A DNA stretch of 8,178 bases, from positions 1 through 8,178 of the forward strand of contig PXCX01000069.1 in the NCBI GenBank assembly GCA_003565195.1, written 5' to 3'. Source of the DNA: PVC group bacterium (lineage in GTDB: Bacteria; Verrucomicrobiota; Kiritimatiellia; CAIKKV01; PXCX01). Both the position numbers and the translations under genes were made by a program. How positions within the stretch are numbered: the first letter of the stretch is position 1; the number at the start of each line of letters is the position of its first letter. Below, in pieces: positions 6,023 through 8,178 of this stretch. A model generated the notes under the pieces. It ran no database searches and was not told where the DNA came from. It saw nothing but the letters and a program-made list of their open reading frames with translations.

Positions 6023-7309
6023 ATGACTCCTAAAGCCAACGACCAGATGGCCGCCTACAGCGAAGCGGCCAAAAGCGGACTATACGCCAAACACTCCGGG
6101 ATGACCGGCAAATACGACAATGTGCGCCGCCTGTGGGAAGATGAAGTAACCCGATTTTTTCTGCGACCGCATTTGCATGATCTGATCGAACGTTGCCGCC
6201 AATCGATGCGTCGCGTACGCATCCTCGATCTGGGCTGCGGCAGCGCCGACGGTTACGAATTGCTGGCCGGTATTCGCGACCGGGATGCCGACTTGCAGCA
6301 GGTGGAAGTCAATATGCTTGGTCCCGAGGTTTTGGGCCTGTACAAGGGGATGGATCTCAACGACGATTTGCTCGCCCAAGCCGACGCAATCTACGGGCAC
6401 CACCCCAAAATGGTGTTCGAGCGGGGCGACTTTTCGGAAGGGTTACCGATCGGAAAGACCGAGCAACCCTACGATCTTTATTTTTCATCTTTCGGAACCT
6501 TTTCGCATCATAACGATGATGAAACGGCCATCCGTTTACTTACCGAGATCGCCGAACGAACCGAGGATCACTGTTTGATTCATTGCGACTGGCTGGGCCG
6601 CTATTCCTACGAGTGGCAAACCCTGTGGACCCATGATTTTGACGAGCGTCGCAACATGGATTACGTAGTATCGTATATCTACGACAAGACGGAACGCGAA
6701 GCGCGCCGCGCTGAATTACAGCATTTGACACTGCGGTTGATTTGTCGGCGGGAGGCGGAAGCCATCGCCTGCGAAGCATCCAAGCGTAGCGGTGTCGAGA
6801 TTAAACCCTTATGTTTTTACGACCGTTCGGTCTTTACCGGCCGGCATATGGATACCGGCGACTACAATCCGCATGCCCAACCAATTCGCGCGGCCGTAAA
6901 TTCGCTGCATGAAGTCAATTTGCGAACCGATTTGAACGATTTACTGGTCGACTATGTTCCCAAACCTGGATTCGATTTTTTAAACGAATACTACGAGCAC
7001 GCCCAATTGTGCTGGAATTATGTGGTTAACTATGTAAAAGAGCTGCTGGACAGCTACGTGCCCTCAGAACGGACTTTTTCAAAGGAGCTAACCAAACCCC
7101 CGGCGGCATGTCCGGCGGTTGTCGTCGAAACGCTTGATCGCATGAAACGGGTTGTCGAAGGCACCGGCTGGTACGGCATGGGATTACCGCGTGAAAACGT
7201 CATCGAACCGCAGCTCGGGTATGCCTTGCGATATGTAGTATCCCACCTGCAACAGGGCCAGGGCTGCGGCCACGGTCATGTGGGAATTTTCGAAATCGAC
7301 CGCTCATGA
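6023..7309 (+). CDS. Class I SAM-dependent methyltransferase with long C-terminal extension
   Basis: The 428-residue protein has a Rossmann-type SAM-binding domain. Motif I is I67-L-D-L-G-C-G-S-A-D-G77, the acidic residue ending the second strand is probably D111 in KGMDLNDDLL, D136 lies in ERGDFSEG, and the motif-IV-like strand YDLYFSSFGTFSHH spans 150-163. An N-terminal helical cap (about 10-60) and about 200 residues after the fold make it much longer than a minimal enzyme. The C-terminal half is rich in aromatic and charged residues and has no signal or membrane segment. The acceptor is not identifiable. It starts 3 bases after the second MttB-like gene and has only a weak ribosome binding site, so it is probably translated by coupling. 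A SAM enzyme between corrinoid demethylases and a transporter is unusual. It might methylate an acceptor in the pathway or make a regulatory or substrate molecule. Confidence 0.8.
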   Translation: MTPKANDQMAAYSEAAKSGLYAKHSGMTGKYDNVRRLWEDEVTRFFLRPHLHDLIERCRQSMRRVRILDLGCGSADGYELLAGIRDRDADLQQVEVNMLGPEVLGLYKGMDLNDDLLAQADAIYGHHPKMVFERGDFSEGLPIGKTEQPYDLYFSSFGTFSHHNDDETAIRLLTEIAERTEDHCLIHCDWLGRYSYEWQTLWTHDFDERRNMDYVVSYIYDKTEREARRAELQHLTLRLICRREAEAIACEASKRSGVEIKPLCFYDRSVFTGRHMDTGDYNPHAQPIRAAVNSLHEVNLRTDLNDLLVDYVPKPGFDFLNEYYEHAQLCWNYVVNYVKELLDSYVPSERTFSKELTKPPAACPAVVVETLDRMKRVVEGTGWYGMGLPRENVIEPQLGYALRYVVSHLQQGQGCGHGHVGIFEIDRS

Positions 7310-8079
7310 TTATTATCAAACAACTCAAAAAAACCTTCGACAACGGCCTAACCCATGCGGTTGACGGAGTTTCGCTGAGCGTGGCTGAAGGAGAAACGAT
7401 TGTCTTGCTCGGTTCCTCCGGCTGCGGTAAAACGACCACTTTGAAAATGATTAACCGCCTGGTCGAACCTTCAGGAGGATCAATCGTGGTAGATGGCCGC
7501 GACATTATGCAGCAAAACATAATCGAGTTGCGACGTTCGATCGGTTATGTCTTCCAGGGTATCGGCCTGATGCCGCACCTGAATGTTGTCCAGAACGTGG
7601 AAATACCGTTGCGCCTGCGCGGAACGCCCGCCGGAAAACGACGCGAGCGCGCCTTGGAATTGTTGGATCTGGTCGATCTGCCGCCCGATACGTATGCCCA
7701 CCAGTATCCAGACCAGATTTCCGGCGGTCAGCAACAGCGGGTTGGAGTGGCGCGCGCACTGGCTACCGATCCGAAATATTTGCTGATGGACGAACCGTTC
7801 GGCGCAGTCGACGCCCTCACCCGTGACCGGTTACAACAGGAATTGATTGCCCTGAAACAGCGGATCAAAAAAACCATGATTTTCGTGACCCACGATATTT
7901 TCGAGGCACTGACCCTGGCGGACCGGATTGCTGTAATGCATGAAGGCCGCATCGAACAGATCGGGACATCAAACGAAATATTGAGCCGGCCCGCGACCGA
8001 GTTCGTACGCAACTTGTTCGGCAAACCCGCCCGTCAGTTGAAAATGTTTAACGAGCAACACTGTCATCCCATGGAATAA
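7306..8079 (+). CDS. ATP-binding subunit of a quaternary amine/osmoprotectant-type ABC importer
   Basis: All ABC ATPase motifs are intact in the 257 residues. They are Walker A G36-S-S-G-C-G-K-T-T44, Q-loop Q84, signature S139-G-G-Q-Q, Walker B LLMD162-E163, the D-loop GAVD169 and switch H196 in VTHD. The sequence, notably VFQGIGLMPHLNVVQNVEIPL and the ISGGQQQRVGVARAL stretch, resembles the OpuBA/OpuCA/OsmV/YehX group that powers uptake of glycine betaine, choline and carnitine. The tail after about 235 is short, and the two C-terminal CBS domains of OpuCA-type osmosensing subunits are missing. This fits a nutrient importer better than an osmotically gated one. It overlaps the SAM methyltransferase stop as ATGA and has no clear ribosome binding site, so it is coupled. 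Permease and binding protein should lie downstream, outside the window. Confidence 0.88.
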   Translation: MIIIKQLKKTFDNGLTHAVDGVSLSVAEGETIVLLGSSGCGKTTTLKMINRLVEPSGGSIVVDGRDIMQQNIIELRRSIGYVFQGIGLMPHLNVVQNVEIPLRLRGTPAGKRRERALELLDLVDLPPDTYAHQYPDQISGGQQQRVGVARALATDPKYLLMDEPFGAVDALTRDRLQQELIALKQRIKKTMIFVTHDIFEALTLADRIAVMHEGRIEQIGTSNEILSRPATEFVRNLFGKPARQLKMFNEQHCHPME

Positions 8080-8083
8080 AGGA

Positions 8084-8178
8084 ATGATGGAAGATTGGAA
8101 TAATGATAGAAGGCCAAACCCGTTATTCAGCAAGCCGGAAAACATGCAACGCAAAATTGGCGCATCACCGGAATCTGA
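8084..8178 (+). CDS. Possible start of a further gene, cut by the window end
   Basis: An ATG-ATG frame beginning 4 bases after the ATPase stop stays open to the window edge. It encodes a hydrophilic start, MMEDWNNDRRPNPLFSKPE. AGGA directly precedes the first ATG, which is poor spacing (3 bases to the second). A rival frame from the ATG at 8103 is also open. Neither looks like the start of a membrane permease. With 31 codons visible, coding status cannot be decided. Confidence 0.25.
   Translation, partial: MMEDWNNDRRPNPLFSKPENMQRKIGASPES

Noticed and set aside
1..8178. CRISPR array, tRNA, rRNA or transposase
   Set aside because: No regular direct repeats with spacers, no cloverleaf-like segment and no transposase or integrase motif was seen on either strand.

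Overview
The window looks like a piece of a chromosome from a Gram-negative-type bacterium. The phylum cannot be fixed from sequence alone. Weak hints point toward a Verrucomicrobia/Kiritimatiellota/Lentisphaerota-like (PVC) lineage or a similar environmental group: a secreted protein with repeated SExY boxes, a GC-rich palindromic repeat of a kind I associate with those genomes, and MttB-family genes. This placement is an inference with low confidence. All convincing genes are on the + strand.

Left part (1-2610). A small exported protein (69-554) is followed by a 341-base gap with a small hairpin and a plausible sigma70-type promoter. Next comes a two-gene unit joined by an ATGA overlap: a GmhB-like HAD phosphatase with an intact zinc loop, and a family 2-like glycosyltransferase. 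The phosphatase ends in an unusual tail encoded by a GC-rich inverted repeat. The pair most likely works in sugar-phosphate or surface-glycan metabolism.

Middle gap (2611-3018). This 408-base region holds a strong hairpin just after the glycosyltransferase, a candidate promoter, and a leader of about 270 bases rich in consecutive stem-loops. The leader precedes the next operon and is a candidate for RNA-level control.

Right part (3019-8178). This is a tight operon with two divergent MttB-superfamily (trimethylamine/quaternary amine:corrinoid) methyltransferases, neither using pyrrolysine. A class I SAM-dependent methyltransferase with a long extra C-terminal half follows after 3 bases. An ATPase of the quaternary-amine (glycine betaine/osmoprotectant) ABC importer type then overlaps it by ATGA. 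A further reading frame may begin at the right edge.

The simplest model is uptake of a methylated amine (a betaine-like compound) and its corrinoid-dependent demethylation. No corrinoid protein, reactivase, methyltetrahydrofolate methyltransferase, permease or binding protein is visible here. The role of the SAM methyltransferase inside a demethylation operon is the main open question and the most interesting feature of the window.
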